Assembly (NCBI RefSeq): GCF_012932675.1
Contig: NZ_JAAIIF010000006.1
Span: 248,001 to 312,000 of the forward strand
DNA length: 64,000 nt
Direction of reading: 5' to 3'
Source of the DNA: Bifidobacterium erythrocebi
GTDB taxonomy: Bacteria > Actinomycetota > Actinomycetes > Actinomycetales > Bifidobacteriaceae
Positions 27,225-36,396 of this stretch are shown here, in pieces (positions within the stretch are counted from its first letter, which is position 1; each line of letters begins with the position of its first letter). A program made the position numbers and the translations under genes. The notes under the pieces were generated by a model. The model was not told the DNA's origin and searched no databases. It saw nothing but the letters and a program-made list of their open reading frames with translations.

Positions 27225-30200
27225 ATGTCTGATTCGGGAAACTTCGTACATCTGCACAATCACACGCATTATTCGCTCCTGGACGGTGCGTCGAAAATCC
27301 CCGAACTGGCGAAATACGCGGCCGAACTCGGCATGCCGGCCGTGGGCATCACCGATCACGGCAACATGCACGGCGCGTACGAGATGTACACCAACTGCGT
27401 CAAGGTCGGCGTCAAGCCGATCATCGGCATCGAGGCGTATGTGACGCCGGAGACCGCGCGTCAGGACAAGAGCCGCGTGCATTGGGGCACGGAGGCACAG
27501 CGCCGCGATGACGTCTCGGGCGGCGGTCTGATCACGCATCTTACGTTGTGGGCGGAGAACGACGAGGGGCTGGTGAACCTCATCAAGGCCAGTTCGGTGG
27601 CCAACCTTGAAGGCCGTGTGCAGCGCTACCCGCGTATGGATAAGGAAGTGCTCTCCACCTATTCCAAGGGCGTGATCTGCGGTTCCGGCTGCCCGTCCGG
27701 CATCATCCAGACCAGGCTTGCGCTGGGGCAGTTCGACGAGGCGTTGCGTGCGGCCGGCGAGATGCAGGACATCTTCGGCAAGGACAATTTCTTCATCGAG
27801 ATCATGGATCACGGGCTGAACATCGAGAACCGCAATATTCCCGGTCTGCTTGAGATCGCCAAGAAGCTCAATGCGCCGCTGCTGGCCACGAACGATTCCC
27901 ACTACGTGCACGCCGAGGACGCCGAGGCACAGGATGCCATGCTGTGCATCAATTCCGGCAGCCACCTGGACGATCCGAACCGTTTCAAATTCGACGGTAC
28001 GGGCTATTACCTGAAGCCCGCCGAGGAGATGCGCGAGATCTTCAAGGACTTCCCGGGTGCCTGCGACAACACGCTTGAGATCGCCGAACGATGCAACGTG
28101 ATGTTCGACGACCACGAGGACGGCGCGTTCATGCCGCAGTTCGACTGCCCCGAAGGCTGGGACGAGGCGTCGCTCTTCCTGAAGAAGGTCGAGGAGGGAT
28201 TGGAGCGCCGGTACGACAACAATGTGCCGGAGGAGGTCTCCAAGCAGGCCGACTACGAATGCGGTGTGATCTGCCAGATGCAGTTCTGCGGCTACTTCCT
28301 GGTGGTGGCCGACTACATCCAGTGGGCGAAGGACCACGGCATCATGGTGGGGCCGGGTCGTGGTTCCGCGGCAGGTTCGATGGTGGCATACGCCATGGGC
28401 ATCACCGAGCTCGACCCGTTGAAGCATGGCCTGATCTTCGAACGATTCCTGAACCCGGAGCGTGTGTCGCTGCCTGATATCGATGTGGATTTCGACCCCG
28501 AGGGTCGTTTGCGAGTCATCGACTACTGCGGCGAGAAGTACGGCCGCGACAAGGTGGCGCAGTGCGTGATCTACGGTGTGATCAAGACCAAGCAGGCGCT
28601 GAAGGATTCCGCCCGCATCATGGGCTATGACTTCGCCATGGGCGACAAGGTCACCAAGGCGCTGCCGCCAAGCAAGAACGGCAAGGACGCGAGCCTGAAG
28701 GAGATCTTCGACCCCACGTCGAAGCATTATGCCGAGGCGCGCGAGTTCCGCGAGCTGTACGAGTCCGACCCGGACGCGCACAAGATCATCGACAAGGCGA
28801 AGACCATCGAGGGCTTGATCCGTCAGACCGGTGTGCACGCCTGCGCGACCATCATGGGTAGTGAGCCAATCACCGACACCTCGCCGCTGCTGCAGCGCGT
28901 GGATAACACCGTCACGACCACGTTCGAATACCATACGTGCGAAACGCTGGGCCTGGTCAAGATGGATTTCCTTGGGCTTTCCAACTTGACGGTCATCCAG
29001 GACACGCTGAAGAACATCGTGGCCAACGGCAAGGATCCGGTGGATTACACCAAGATTCCGTTGGACGACAAGGAAACCTACCAGCTGCTTGCGCGTGGTG
29101 ACACCTTGGGCGTGTTCCAGCTCGATTCCGACGGCATGCGTGCGCTGCTCAAGTCGCTGAAGCCCGATAACTTCAACGATATCTCCGCACTGATCGCGCT
29201 GTACCGACCGGGCCCGATGGATATGGATTCGCATAACAACTATGCGAAGCGTAAGAACGGCTTGCAGAAGATCGAGCCGATTCACCCGGAGCTTGAGGAG
29301 CCGCTCAAGCAGGTGCTCGACGAAACGTACGGCCTGATCGTGTACCAGGAGCAGGTGCAGTCCGCGGCGCGTATTCTCGCAGGGTATTCGCTGGGCAAGG
29401 CAGATGTGCTGCGTCGAGCCATGGGTAAGAAGAAGCCCGAGGTGCTGGCCAAGGAGAAGATCCCGTTCTTCCAGGGCATGAAGGAGCACGGGTATTCCGA
29501 GGAGGCCGCGCAGGCCGTGTGGGACGTGCTGGTGCCGTTCTCCGGCTACGCGTTCAACAAGGCGCATTCCGCCGCGTATGGATTGATCTCGTATTGGACC
29601 GCGTATCTGAAGACGCATTACCCGGTCGAGTTCATGGCCGCGTTGCTGCAGGGCACGAAGGACAACAAGGACAAGACCGCGCTATATCTGGGCGAGGCGA
29701 GGCGCATGGGCATCCAGGTGCTGTCGCCAGATGTGAACGAATCCGTGTACGCCTACTCCGCTGTGGGTGACGTGGTGCGTTTCGGCCTTGGCGCGATCCG
29801 TAATGTGGGCGATAAGGCCGTGGCCGATATCATCGCCGAGCGTGAGAGCAAGCGCGGCAAGTTCGTGAACTTCATGGATTTCGTGCGCCGAGTGCCGCTG
29901 AGCGCATTGAACAAGCGTTTGGTGGAGTCACTGATCAAGGCCGGTGCGTTCGATTCCATCGACCCGAATCGTCGCGCGCTGTATCAGATCCACGAAACCG
30001 CCATCGAATCCGTGGTGGGCCTGAAGCGCAAGGAGGCCGAAGGCCAGTTCGATCTGTTCAGCGACATGGACGATGCCGAGGAGCAGGATGTGATGGGCGA
30101 TGCCTCGGTCACGGTGCCCGATGTGGAGGAGTGGGACAAGAAGACCAAGCTGAACTTCGAACGCGAGATGCTGGGCCTGTACGTGTCCGACCATCCGCTG

Positions 30201-30779
30201 TCCGGCATGACGGCCGTGCTTGCTGGGTTGCGTGAGATGTCGATCGCGCATCTGATCGATCGTGCCAAGACCATGGGGGAGGGGCAGCAGGTGACCATTG
30301 CCGGCCTGGTCACCAATGTGGACCGCCGTGTGTCCAAGCGCGGCAACGCGTGGGCGATCGTGACGGTGGAGGATCTGGAAAGCTCGATCCAGTGCATGTT
30401 CTTCGGCAAGGTGTACGAGGCCGCAGCCGCCGATCTTACCGTCGACCAGGTGGTGCAGATCCGTGGCATGGTGGAGTTGAGGGACGAGACGGTGAGTCTG
30501 CGTGCCACAGAGATGCAGGTGCCCACGCTGGAGGCCGCGGACGAACGCCCGGTGATCATCACGCTGCCGCAGGCCGCACTGGATAGGCGGCACATGATGC
30601 AGTTGGGGCATGTGCTGACCAACCATCCGGGGTATTGCGAGGTGAAACTCGCCGTCATTGATGCCAAGGGCAATGCCGAGGTGATGACGTTCGGCGACCG
30701 GTTCCGCGTGAAGCGCGATACGAGCCTGTTCGCTGAGATCAAGATCCTATTCGGCCCCAGCTGCCTCCCCGCCGCCTAA
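27225..30779 (+). CDS. dnaE: DNA polymerase III alpha subunit
   Basis: A 1184-residue replicative polymerase. N-terminal PHP domain (HLHNHTHYSLLDG), catalytic palm with GPGRGSAAGS and PDIDVDFDPEGR (the Asp pair), fingers and thumb, helix-hairpin-helix region (about residues 860-930), and a C-terminal OB fold (VTIAGLVTNVDRR). The order of domains is that of DnaE1. It lies 62 bases after rluD. The palindromic repeat region starts 26 bases after the stop. Confidence 0.97.
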   Translation: MSDSGNFVHLHNHTHYSLLDGASKIPELAKYAAELGMPAVGITDHGNMHGAYEMYTNCVKVGVKPIIGIEAYVTPETARQDKSRVHWGTEAQRRDDVSGGGLITHLTLWAENDEGLVNLIKASSVANLEGRVQRYPRMDKEVLSTYSKGVICGSGCPSGIIQTRLALGQFDEALRAAGEMQDIFGKDNFFIEIMDHGLNIENRNIPGLLEIAKKLNAPLLATNDSHYVHAEDAEAQDAMLCINSGSHLDDPNRFKFDGTGYYLKPAEEMREIFKDFPGACDNTLEIAERCNVMFDDHEDGAFMPQFDCPEGWDEASLFLKKVEEGLERRYDNNVPEEVSKQADYECGVICQMQFCGYFLVVADYIQWAKDHGIMVGPGRGSAAGSMVAYAMGITELDPLKHGLIFERFLNPERVSLPDIDVDFDPEGRLRVIDYCGEKYGRDKVAQCVIYGVIKTKQALKDSARIMGYDFAMGDKVTKALPPSKNGKDASLKEIFDPTSKHYAEAREFRELYESDPDAHKIIDKAKTIEGLIRQTGVHACATIMGSEPITDTSPLLQRVDNTVTTTFEYHTCETLGLVKMDFLGLSNLTVIQDTLKNIVANGKDPVDYTKIPLDDKETYQLLARGDTLGVFQLDSDGMRALLKSLKPDNFNDISALIALYRPGPMDMDSHNNYAKRKNGLQKIEPIHPELEEPLKQVLDETYGLIVYQEQVQSAARILAGYSLGKADVLRRAMGKKKPEVLAKEKIPFFQGMKEHGYSEEAAQAVWDVLVPFSGYAFNKAHSAAYGLISYWTAYLKTHYPVEFMAALLQGTKDNKDKTALYLGEARRMGIQVLSPDVNESVYAYSAVGDVVRFGLGAIRNVGDKAVADIIAERESKRGKFVNFMDFVRRVPLSALNKRLVESLIKAGAFDSIDPNRRALYQIHETAIESVVGLKRKEAEGQFDLFSDMDDAEEQDVMGDASVTVPDVEEWDKKTKLNFEREMLGLYVSDHPLSGMTAVLAGLREMSIAHLIDRAKTMGEGQQVTIAGLVTNVDRRVSKRGNAWAIVTVEDLESSIQCMFFGKVYEAAAADLTVDQVVQIRGMVELRDETVSLRATEMQVPTLEAADERPVIITLPQAALDRRHMMQLGHVLTNHPGYCEVKLAVIDAKGNAEVMTFGDRFRVKRDTSLFAEIKILFGPSCLPAA

Positions 30780-30805
30780 CAGTCGAAGCGGAAAGCATAG
30801 GAGCA

Positions 30806-30889
30806 GGGGCTTCCGCATGATGTGTGAGACCGTAAGCTTGGCCGAACGGCCTTGAGTGTGTCGAACACGTCATGCGGAAGTCCCGTCAT
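30806..30889. repeat. long palindromic repeat, full copy A
   Basis: Outer arms GGGCTTCCGCATGATGTGT (30807-30825) and ACACGTCATGCGGAAGTCC pair over about 19 bases. The interior holds GAGACCGTAAGCTTGGCC-GAAC-GGCCTTGAGTGTGTCGA with its own GGCC hairpin. It is followed by the constant GTCAT. Same family as copies at 31068 and 33881. Confidence 0.85.
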
Positions 30890-30920
30890 ACCGTCTGTGC
30901 CGCGAAGACCGCGCAGCGGT

Positions 30921-30947
30921 GCCTTGAGTGTGTCGAACACGTCGCGG
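30921..30947. repeat. right-half repeat unit B
   Basis: GCCTTGAGTGTGTCGAACAC followed by GTCGCGG: the right half of the palindrome only. It is reached from copy A through CCGTCTGTGCCGCGAAG and a GC-rich stretch that recur between copies F and G at 33963-33993. Confidence 0.75.
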
Positions 30948-30984
30948 AAAAGGGTTCCCGATTATCTGCCAGTGGCTAGGGGAG

Positions 30985-31035
30985 TAGGGATGTCCGTATG
31001 ACATGTGAGACCGTAGGCTTGGCTGCTGAACCGTA
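30985..31035. repeat. left-half repeat unit C
   Basis: Contains TGACATGTGAGACCGTAGGC and TTGGCTGCTGAACCGTAA, matching unit E at 33804-33858. It stands directly before full copy D, as E stands before F. Confidence 0.75.
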
Positions 31036-31067
31036 AAACGAAAAATCAGCCTTCCATGGAGCAATAA

Positions 31068-31150
31068 GGGCTTCCGCATGATGTGTGAGACCGTAAGCTT
31101 GGCCGAACGGCCTTGAGTGTGTCGAACACATCATGTGGAAGCCCTGTCAT
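31068..31150. repeat. long palindromic repeat, full copy D
   Basis: Arms GGGCTTCCGCATGATGTGT and ACACATCATGTGGAAGCCC pair over 19 bases with one G-U. The interior is identical to copy A. It lies about 150 bases upstream of the ABC permease gene. Confidence 0.85.
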
Positions 31151-31298
31151 ACTGCTTGTTTCCGCTCCCAGCGAACATTCACGAAGCTCGGAGGGGAAGG
31201 CCAGTGTGTTGCTAGGCAACGGCAATTCCGCGGGAGCATGCTGGGCATGACGCGGCGGACATGGGGTCTGCCGCATGACCATGCCAGGGGAAACCAGT

Positions 31299-33050
31299 AT
31301 GTTCGTGTTGAAGAATGCCTGGAGATCGGTTGTACGCAATGCCGGGCGCAACATACTTATCGTCGTCATCGTCGCGGTGATCGCGGCCGCGGCCACTGTG
31401 GGGCTCGCCATCCGTAATGCGGCGCAGACCGCACGTGAGACGGGGTTGAGTTCGACCACCGTCACTGCGACCATCGATATGGACCGCGACAAGATGATGA
31501 GCGCGGCCCAGTCGTCGCAGTCCTCGTCGAGCGACGGCAAACCGGACAAGGACGCCATGCGCAAGGCGCTCGACCAAGGGTCGCTGACGCTTGCCGATTA
31601 CAAGAAGTATGCCAAGGCCTCCAGCGTTCCGGTGACGACGTATTACACGGAAACCACGTCGGTGAACGGTACCGATAGTTTCCAGCCGGTGGAGACGTCC
31701 ACCTCCAATAGCGAGAAGAACTCATCCTCGTCGAGCTCGTCGTCGAGTTCGACATCGGATTCCGGTTCCTCCGAGTCGCGCGGTGGCGAGGGCGGCCCGG
31801 ATGGTCAGTCCGGGCAGAATGCCCAGGGCGGCCCTGGTGGCATGACTTCCGGTGATTTTTCGTTGATCGGCTTTTCTTCGGATGCCGCGGTATCCAATGC
31901 GGCCAATGGCAGCTTTACCATGGCCAGCGGCAAGGTGTTCGGCTATGGGGCCGATTCCGATGGCCAGGTCATTATTCCGCAGGCGCTCGCCAAGTTCAAT
32001 GGGTTGAAGGTCGGTAGCACCATTACCGTCGAGGATCTGAGCGGCAGCGATACCACGTACAAGCTCACGGTTGTCGGCATCTATAAGAACAGCACCTCTA
32101 CGGATACGGGGTCGCATGGTCCGATGGGCGGTACGTCTTCCGATCCCGACAATGCCATCTACACGTCCGTGAGCACGTTGAAGAAGCTCGGATTGTCCAC
32201 GGAATCGTCGGCCGGGTCCGAGTCGTCGGATTCCAGCACGCAGACATCTGCTTCGCGCACGCAGCTGAGTTTCACCTATGTGCTGGGCAGCAAGAGCGAT
32301 TATGAGACGTTTGCCGCTGATGTGAAGAAGGCGGGGCTTGATACGAATCATAAGGTTTCGTCCGCCGACGTGGAGAATTATGAGTCCAGTCTTGTGCCGC
32401 TTGATAATCTCGCCAAGTTCGCGCTGACGCTGTTGGTTATCGTGCTTGCGGTCGGGGCTGTGGTGCTTATTGTGATCAATCTGTTCAATATTCGTGAGCG
32501 CAAGTATGAGATCGGTGTGCTTACGGCGATCGGTATCACCAAGGTGAAGGTGGTGGCGCAGTTCGTGGTCGAGCTGCTGATCGTGACGATGGCGGGCATT
32601 GCGATTGGTGTGGCTGGTGGTGCGGCGGCGTCGGTGCCGGTGTCGAATCAGTTGTTGGCGCAGCAGGTGTCGAGTCAGGAGGCGCAGGCTTCCAGCCAGC
32701 AGGCGCAGTTCGGGCGTAGTGCTGATATGCCGGGGGTTCCGGGCCAGGGTGGTGATTCGGCCGGTGCGTCTGGTTCCGCGAATGATGCGGATCAGAACAG
32801 CCAGTCCGATAGCCAGTCGGGCAAGTCCGCTCAGGCTGATCAGAAGAATTCCGGCCAGTCCTCTCAGCGTGGCCCGCGCGGCTTTGGCAAGGCCGTCGAC
32901 TATGTGAGCACGATCAATGCCACGGTCAATTTCAGGATCGTGGGCGAACTGGTGCTGATTGGCATCGCGTTGACGTTGGTTTCCGCATTGGCCGGTGTGG
33001 TGGCGATTGTCCGCTATGAGCCGTTGCAGATTCTTGCGGACCGTTCCTGA
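31299..33050 (+). CDS. FtsX/MacB-type ABC transporter permease
   Basis: A 583-residue membrane protein. TM1 lies at residues about 15-37 (NILIVVIVAVIAAAATVGLAI), followed by an extracellular domain of some 330 residues (MacB periplasmic-core type). Three C-terminal helices follow in FtsX arrangement (ALTLLVIVLAVGAVVLIVI, then about residue 430-455, and near the end GELVLIGIALTLVSALAGVV). Low-complexity Ser-, Gly- and Gln-rich stretches interrupt the extracellular parts at about residues 130-185 and 455-540. The start at 31299 (MFVLKNAW) follows AGGGGA at 7 bases; the Met at 31275 has no site. Such transporters extrude peptides or act in signalling; substrate unknown. Its ATPase follows at once, and repeats flank the pair. 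Confidence 0.88.
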   Translation: MFVLKNAWRSVVRNAGRNILIVVIVAVIAAAATVGLAIRNAAQTARETGLSSTTVTATIDMDRDKMMSAAQSSQSSSSDGKPDKDAMRKALDQGSLTLADYKKYAKASSVPVTTYYTETTSVNGTDSFQPVETSTSNSEKNSSSSSSSSSSTSDSGSSESRGGEGGPDGQSGQNAQGGPGGMTSGDFSLIGFSSDAAVSNAANGSFTMASGKVFGYGADSDGQVIIPQALAKFNGLKVGSTITVEDLSGSDTTYKLTVVGIYKNSTSTDTGSHGPMGGTSSDPDNAIYTSVSTLKKLGLSTESSAGSESSDSSTQTSASRTQLSFTYVLGSKSDYETFAADVKKAGLDTNHKVSSADVENYESSLVPLDNLAKFALTLLVIVLAVGAVVLIVINLFNIRERKYEIGVLTAIGITKVKVVAQFVVELLIVTMAGIAIGVAGGAAASVPVSNQLLAQQVSSQEAQASSQQAQFGRSADMPGVPGQGGDSAGASGSANDADQNSQSDSQSGKSAQADQKNSGQSSQRGPRGFGKAVDYVSTINATVNFRIVGELVLIGIALTLVSALAGVVAIVRYEPLQILADRS

Positions 33051-33083
33051 ACGGGTTTTCCGAATAGATTGAAAGGACTTGAT

Positions 33084-33773
33084 ATGACCAGTGACCATGT
33101 TTCCGATGCGATTCTCGCGCTTGACCATGTCACCTATGCGTATACGAAGGGCGGCAAGAAGGTGGTCGATGGCTTGAGCCATGAGTTCCATGCGGGTAGT
33201 CTGACTGCGATCACGGGGCCGTCCGGTGCGGGCAAGACCACGGTGCTTTCGCTGCTGTCCGGCCTGACGCTGCCGACGGAGGGGCACGTGGTCTACGATG
33301 GCAGGGATTTGGCAACGCTGAACCGTTACCATTTCCGCAGCCATGATATCGGTGTGATTTTCCAGAGCTTCAATCTGCTGCCGGCGCTTACGGTGGAGGA
33401 GAACATCGTGCTGTCCATGGAGGCGTCCGGTATGCGGTTCGACCGCCCGAAGCATGAGATCGTGCTTGAGCTGCTTCACAAGGTGAGGCTGCCTGAGGAG
33501 TACGCCAAGGAACGTATTCTGCACTTGTCGGGTGGCGAGCAGCAGCGCGTCGCCATTGCGAGGGCGTTGAGCTATGAACCGAGGATCGTGCTGGCCGATG
33601 AGCCGACCGGCAATCTCGACATGGCCACGCAGGACGACATCATGGCGATTTTCCGGGTCCTCGCCCACGATGAGGGCAAGTGCGTGATCATTGTGACGCA
33701 CAGCCCTGCCGTGGCGGAGCAGTCCGATGAGGTGTTCCAGCTAAAGCCGCTGCGCAGGCACGCCCGCAAGTAG
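33084..33773 (+). CDS. ABC transporter ATP-binding protein (LolD/MacB type)
   Basis: A 229-residue ATPase partner of the FtsX-type permease. Walker A GPSGAGKTT, Q-loop IFQSFNLLPALTVEENI, signature LSGGEQQRVAIARAL, Walker B IVLADEPTGNLD, and H-loop IIVTHSP are all present, so it should be active. Start MTSDHVSD at 33084 is set by AAAGGA at 6 bases; a Met at 33069 overlaps that site. It lies 33 bases after the permease. Confidence 0.92.
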   Translation: MTSDHVSDAILALDHVTYAYTKGGKKVVDGLSHEFHAGSLTAITGPSGAGKTTVLSLLSGLTLPTEGHVVYDGRDLATLNRYHFRSHDIGVIFQSFNLLPALTVEENIVLSMEASGMRFDRPKHEIVLELLHKVRLPEEYAKERILHLSGGEQQRVAIARALSYEPRIVLADEPTGNLDMATQDDIMAIFRVLAHDEGKCVIIVTHSPAVAEQSDEVFQLKPLRRHARK

Positions 33774-33803
33774 CTTGCAGGCAGCTCAACGAATGGGGAA
33801 GCA

Positions 33804-33858
33804 GAGATGCCCATGTGATATGTGAGACCGTAGGCCTGGCTACTGAGCCGTGAAGCGG
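33804..33858. repeat. left-half repeat unit E
   Basis: Contains GTGATATGTGAGACCGTAGG and CTGGCTACTGAGCCGTGAAG, matching unit C at 30985. It begins 31 bases after the ATPase stop and leads into full copy F. Confidence 0.75.
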
Positions 33859-33880
33859 AGACAGTCTCTATAGAGCAATA

Positions 33881-33962
33881 GGGGGCTTGCATGATATGTG
33901 AGACCGTAGGCTTGGCCGAACGGCCTTGAGTGTGTCGAACATATCATGCAAGCCCCCGTCAT
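33881..33962. repeat. long palindromic repeat, full copy F
   Basis: Arms GGGGGCTTGCATGATATGT (33881-33899) and ACATATCATGCAAGCCCCC (33939-33957) pair perfectly over 19 bases. Compared with copy D the arms differ at several positions on both sides, so pairing is kept. The interior is nearly unchanged. Confidence 0.88.
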
Positions 33963-33993
33963 ATCGTCTGTGCCGCGAAGGCCGCGCAGCGGT

Positions 33994-34034
33994 GCCTTGA
34001 GTGTGTCGAACACGTCATGCGGAAGCCCCGTCAT
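33994..34034. repeat. right-half repeat unit G
   Basis: GCCTTGAGTGTGTCGAACAC, then GTCATGCGGAAGCCCCGTCAT: the right half without a left partner. It is linked to copy F by the same GC-rich spacer as B to A. Confidence 0.8.
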
Positions 34035-34045
34035 ACCGGATATGT

Positions 34046-34083
34046 CTTGAGTGTGTCGAACCTGTCATGCAAGCCCCCGTCAT
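34046..34083. repeat. right-half repeat unit H
   Basis: CTTGAGTGTGTCGAACCTG, then TCATGCAAGCCCCCGTCAT, 11 bases after unit G. The last of the right-half units; the kinase terminator follows. Confidence 0.75.
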
Positions 34084-34114
34084 GCCGCCTGTGCCATGCC
34101 AAGCCCAAGATATA

Positions 34115-34152
34115 CGGAAACGCCCGCTGCAAGCATGCAACGGGCGTTTCCG
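34115..34152 (-). terminator. terminator of the sugar kinase gene
   Basis: Stem CGGAAACGCCCG (34115-34126) pairs with CGGGCGTTTCCG (34141-34152). It lies 40 bases beyond the kinase stop on its strand; the T-run is poor. Confidence 0.65.
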
Positions 34153-34191
34153 CGGAAGATGATGATGAAAAAGAAAGGAGGGGGGAAGGGA

Positions 34192-35088
34192 TCACTTGCC
34201 GGCGGCGGCGAGGTAATCCGGAATCTGCTCCGGGTACTCCGGCCATGCGCCGTTCTGGGTGCACACGAAGGCGGAGGTGTTCACGGCCTTGCGGTGTGCC
34301 TCGACCAGGGAGTCGCCCTGCAGGATGCGGGCCGCGAAGGTGCCGGAGAAGGAATCGCCTGCACCGACGGTATCGACCACTTCCACGCGGGCGGTGTCGA
34401 CGGTGGAGGTTTCGCCCTTCTTGGAGATGATGGTGGAGTAGGCGGCGCCGGCGGTCAGGATCACGTAGTCGAGGTCGTACTTCTCCATGAACCAGTGGCA
34501 TGCGTCTTCGCCGGAGGTGCCGCGGATGTCGAACATGTCGCGCAGGAGGAGCAGTTCTTCGTCGTTGATCTTGAACACGGTGGCGTAGCCGAGCAGTTCC
34601 TCGATGAGTTCCTTGGAGTAGTGGTCGCCACGCAGGTTGATGTCGAAGAACTTCATGGCACCCGGCTTGGTGTGCTTGAGCAGTTCGGTGATGGTGGCGT
34701 GGGATTCGGGGGAGCGCAGGGCCAGGGTGCCGTAGCAGACGGCGTCGGCCTGCTGCACGATGTCGATGAGCTGACGGGTGTAGAGGATGTGGTCCCAGGC
34801 GACGCCCTTGACGATGGTGTACTCCGGGATGCCGTTGCGCAGTTCGACTTCGACGGTGGAGGTGGGCCATGCGTTGCGCTGGATGACGGCATGGATGCCT
34901 GCCTTGGCGGTTTCGGCCAGCAGTTCGTCGCCGAGTTCGTCTTCGCCGACGGCGCTGATGGAGTAGCCTTCGGCGCCGTTCTTCATGGCGTGGTAGGCGA
35001 AGTTGACGGGTGCGCCGCCTGCGCGCTTGCCGGTGGGGAGCATGTCCCAGAGCAGTTCGCCGAGGGAGAGCACGATTGGCTTGGTCAT
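34192..35088 (-). CDS. PfkB family sugar kinase (fructokinase type)
   Basis: A 298-residue cytoplasmic kinase of the ribokinase/PfkB fold. N-terminal substrate site GGAPVNFAYH, and the C-terminal catalytic motif DTVGAGDSFSGTF with the base Asp in the anion-hole loop. The overall pattern (LGELLWDMLP, FDINLRGDHY) is that of bacterial fructokinases, which make fructose 6-phosphate for the bifid shunt. It lies downstream of a ROK repressor gene on the same strand, 40 bases apart, so the two probably form one operon. Substrate is inferred. Confidence 0.88.
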   Translation of the reverse strand: MTKPIVLSLGELLWDMLPTGKRAGGAPVNFAYHAMKNGAEGYSISAVGEDELGDELLAETAKAGIHAVIQRNAWPTSTVEVELRNGIPEYTIVKGVAWDHILYTRQLIDIVQQADAVCYGTLALRSPESHATITELLKHTKPGAMKFFDINLRGDHYSKELIEELLGYATVFKINDEELLLLRDMFDIRGTSGEDACHWFMEKYDLDYVILTAGAAYSTIISKKGETSTVDTARVEVVDTVGAGDSFSGTFAARILQGDSLVEAHRKAVNTSAFVCTQNGAWPEYPEQIPDYLAAAGK

Positions 35089-35128
35089 GATGGGGTTCCT
35101 TTCGGTTGTGGGGTTTGGTTGCGTGTTG

Positions 35129-36340
35129 TTATTTCAGGTTGAAGAATTCTGAGGGGTGGTCGAGGAAGTAGCTGATGGCTACTGCCGCGGCTCCGAGCAC
35201 TGCGGCGTCCGTCGGCATGGATGTGAGACGTATGGTGGTGGACTCGTAGATCTCGGGTATGGCTCGTTGCTTGACGGTTGTTTTGATTTGGTCGAGCAGT
35301 GGTTGGCCGGCTTCGGAGACGATGTCTCCGATGACGATGGTCTGCGGGTTGAAGGCGTTGAAGATGATGAGGCATCCGTAGCCGACGTAGGTGCCGATGG
35401 TGCGGATCATGGCGAGGGCGGCTTTGTTGCCGTTGCGGGCGAGGGCGAAGAGTGCTCTGCATGCTTCGGTGTGGCTCATGGAGGCGGCGTCTTTGACGAT
35501 GGTGCCGTCGTCGATGAGCATTTGGTGGATGGCCGGGGTGGAGCAGTAGCGTTCGAGACAGCCGATGTTGCCGCAGTCGCAGGGTTTGCCGTTGACGTCG
35601 ATGGAGACGTGGCCGATTTCGGTGGCGGTGCCGAGGGCGCCGTTGATGATGCGGCCGTCTTCGATGACACCCAGGCCTACGCCTTCGCCGACGAGGTAGT
35701 AGGCGAGGCTGGTGTTGCTGGTTTTGCTGTCTTGGTCGAAGAGGGAGTTGGCGAGTACGCCGGCGCGGGCGTCTTGTTCGATGAATACGGGGACGGTGAA
35801 GCTGTCGGCGAATTCGTCGATGAAGTTGATGTTGCGCCAGCCTTGCATGGAGGATACGACGGCGGTGTGGCCGTTTTTGCGCAGGTAGGGGCCGGGGACG
35901 GCCATGCCGATGGCTTTGATGGTGGGGTCTTCGTGCAGGAGCTGTTCGATGGTGTCGTGCACGGTGGCGATGGTTGTGCCGATGGTGTTGTTGGAGACGT
36001 AGGGGAGTGTGGTGAGGCTGGACTGGTTGCCGGCGAGGTCGAAGACGCCGATTTGGACCAGCGAGCGTGCGAATTTGACTCCGATGACGTGGAAACGTGT
36101 GGTGTCGAGTGTCAGGCCGATGGAGCGTCGGTTTTTGGCGCCGCCGAAGTCGCCGGTTTCTTCGATGATGTGCGCTTCGATGAGCTGTGCGGTGATTTTG
36201 GTGATGGCTGCGGGGGTGAGTCCGAGTGCTTTGGCGATTTGGGCGCGTGAGCTGATGCCGTTGTGGTAGAGGTGCTGCATGATGCGTGACCGGTTGGTTT
36301 CGGCGACTCCCGCCTGTGTGGTGGTGATGGCGTTGTTCAT
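35129..36340 (-). CDS. ROK family transcriptional repressor
   Basis: A 403-residue sugar-responsive regulator. Residues about 15-65 form a winged helix (ISSRAQIAKALGLTPAAITK). The ROK domain follows, with IGVKFARSLVQIGVFDLAG as phosphate region, EQDARAGVLA, and the zinc motif CDCGNIGCLERYCS. ROK repressors release DNA on binding a sugar or sugar phosphate. Start MNNAITTT is marked by a perfect AAGGAGGTG; the frame upstream to 36487 runs through the promoter. It is divergent from oppA. Confidence 0.9.
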   Translation of the reverse strand: MNNAITTTQAGVAETNRSRIMQHLYHNGISSRAQIAKALGLTPAAITKITAQLIEAHIIEETGDFGGAKNRRSIGLTLDTTRFHVIGVKFARSLVQIGVFDLAGNQSSLTTLPYVSNNTIGTTIATVHDTIEQLLHEDPTIKAIGMAVPGPYLRKNGHTAVVSSMQGWRNINFIDEFADSFTVPVFIEQDARAGVLANSLFDQDSKTSNTSLAYYLVGEGVGLGVIEDGRIINGALGTATEIGHVSIDVNGKPCDCGNIGCLERYCSTPAIHQMLIDDGTIVKDAASMSHTEACRALFALARNGNKAALAMIRTIGTYVGYGCLIIFNAFNPQTIVIGDIVSEAGQPLLDQIKTTVKQRAIPEIYESTTIRLTSMPTDAAVLGAAAVAISYFLDHPSEFFNLK

Positions 36341-36396
36341 GTGACACCTCCTTGCGTCGTGTTGTGGCTCATCGTTGAATCTGAACGTGATTAAGA

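Noticed and set aside
27216..29618. 800-residue antisense frame over dnaE
   Set aside because: Same GC effect; dnaE itself is complete and conserved.
30806..31150. Possible CRISPR array in the repeat block
   Set aside because: Units are long palindromes of uneven spacing with half copies, no equal-length spacers, and no cas genes in the window.
30806..34083. Insertion sequence or composite transposon around the ABC genes
   Set aside because: No transposase or integrase frame is found between or near the repeats; only the repeat arrangement suggests mobility.
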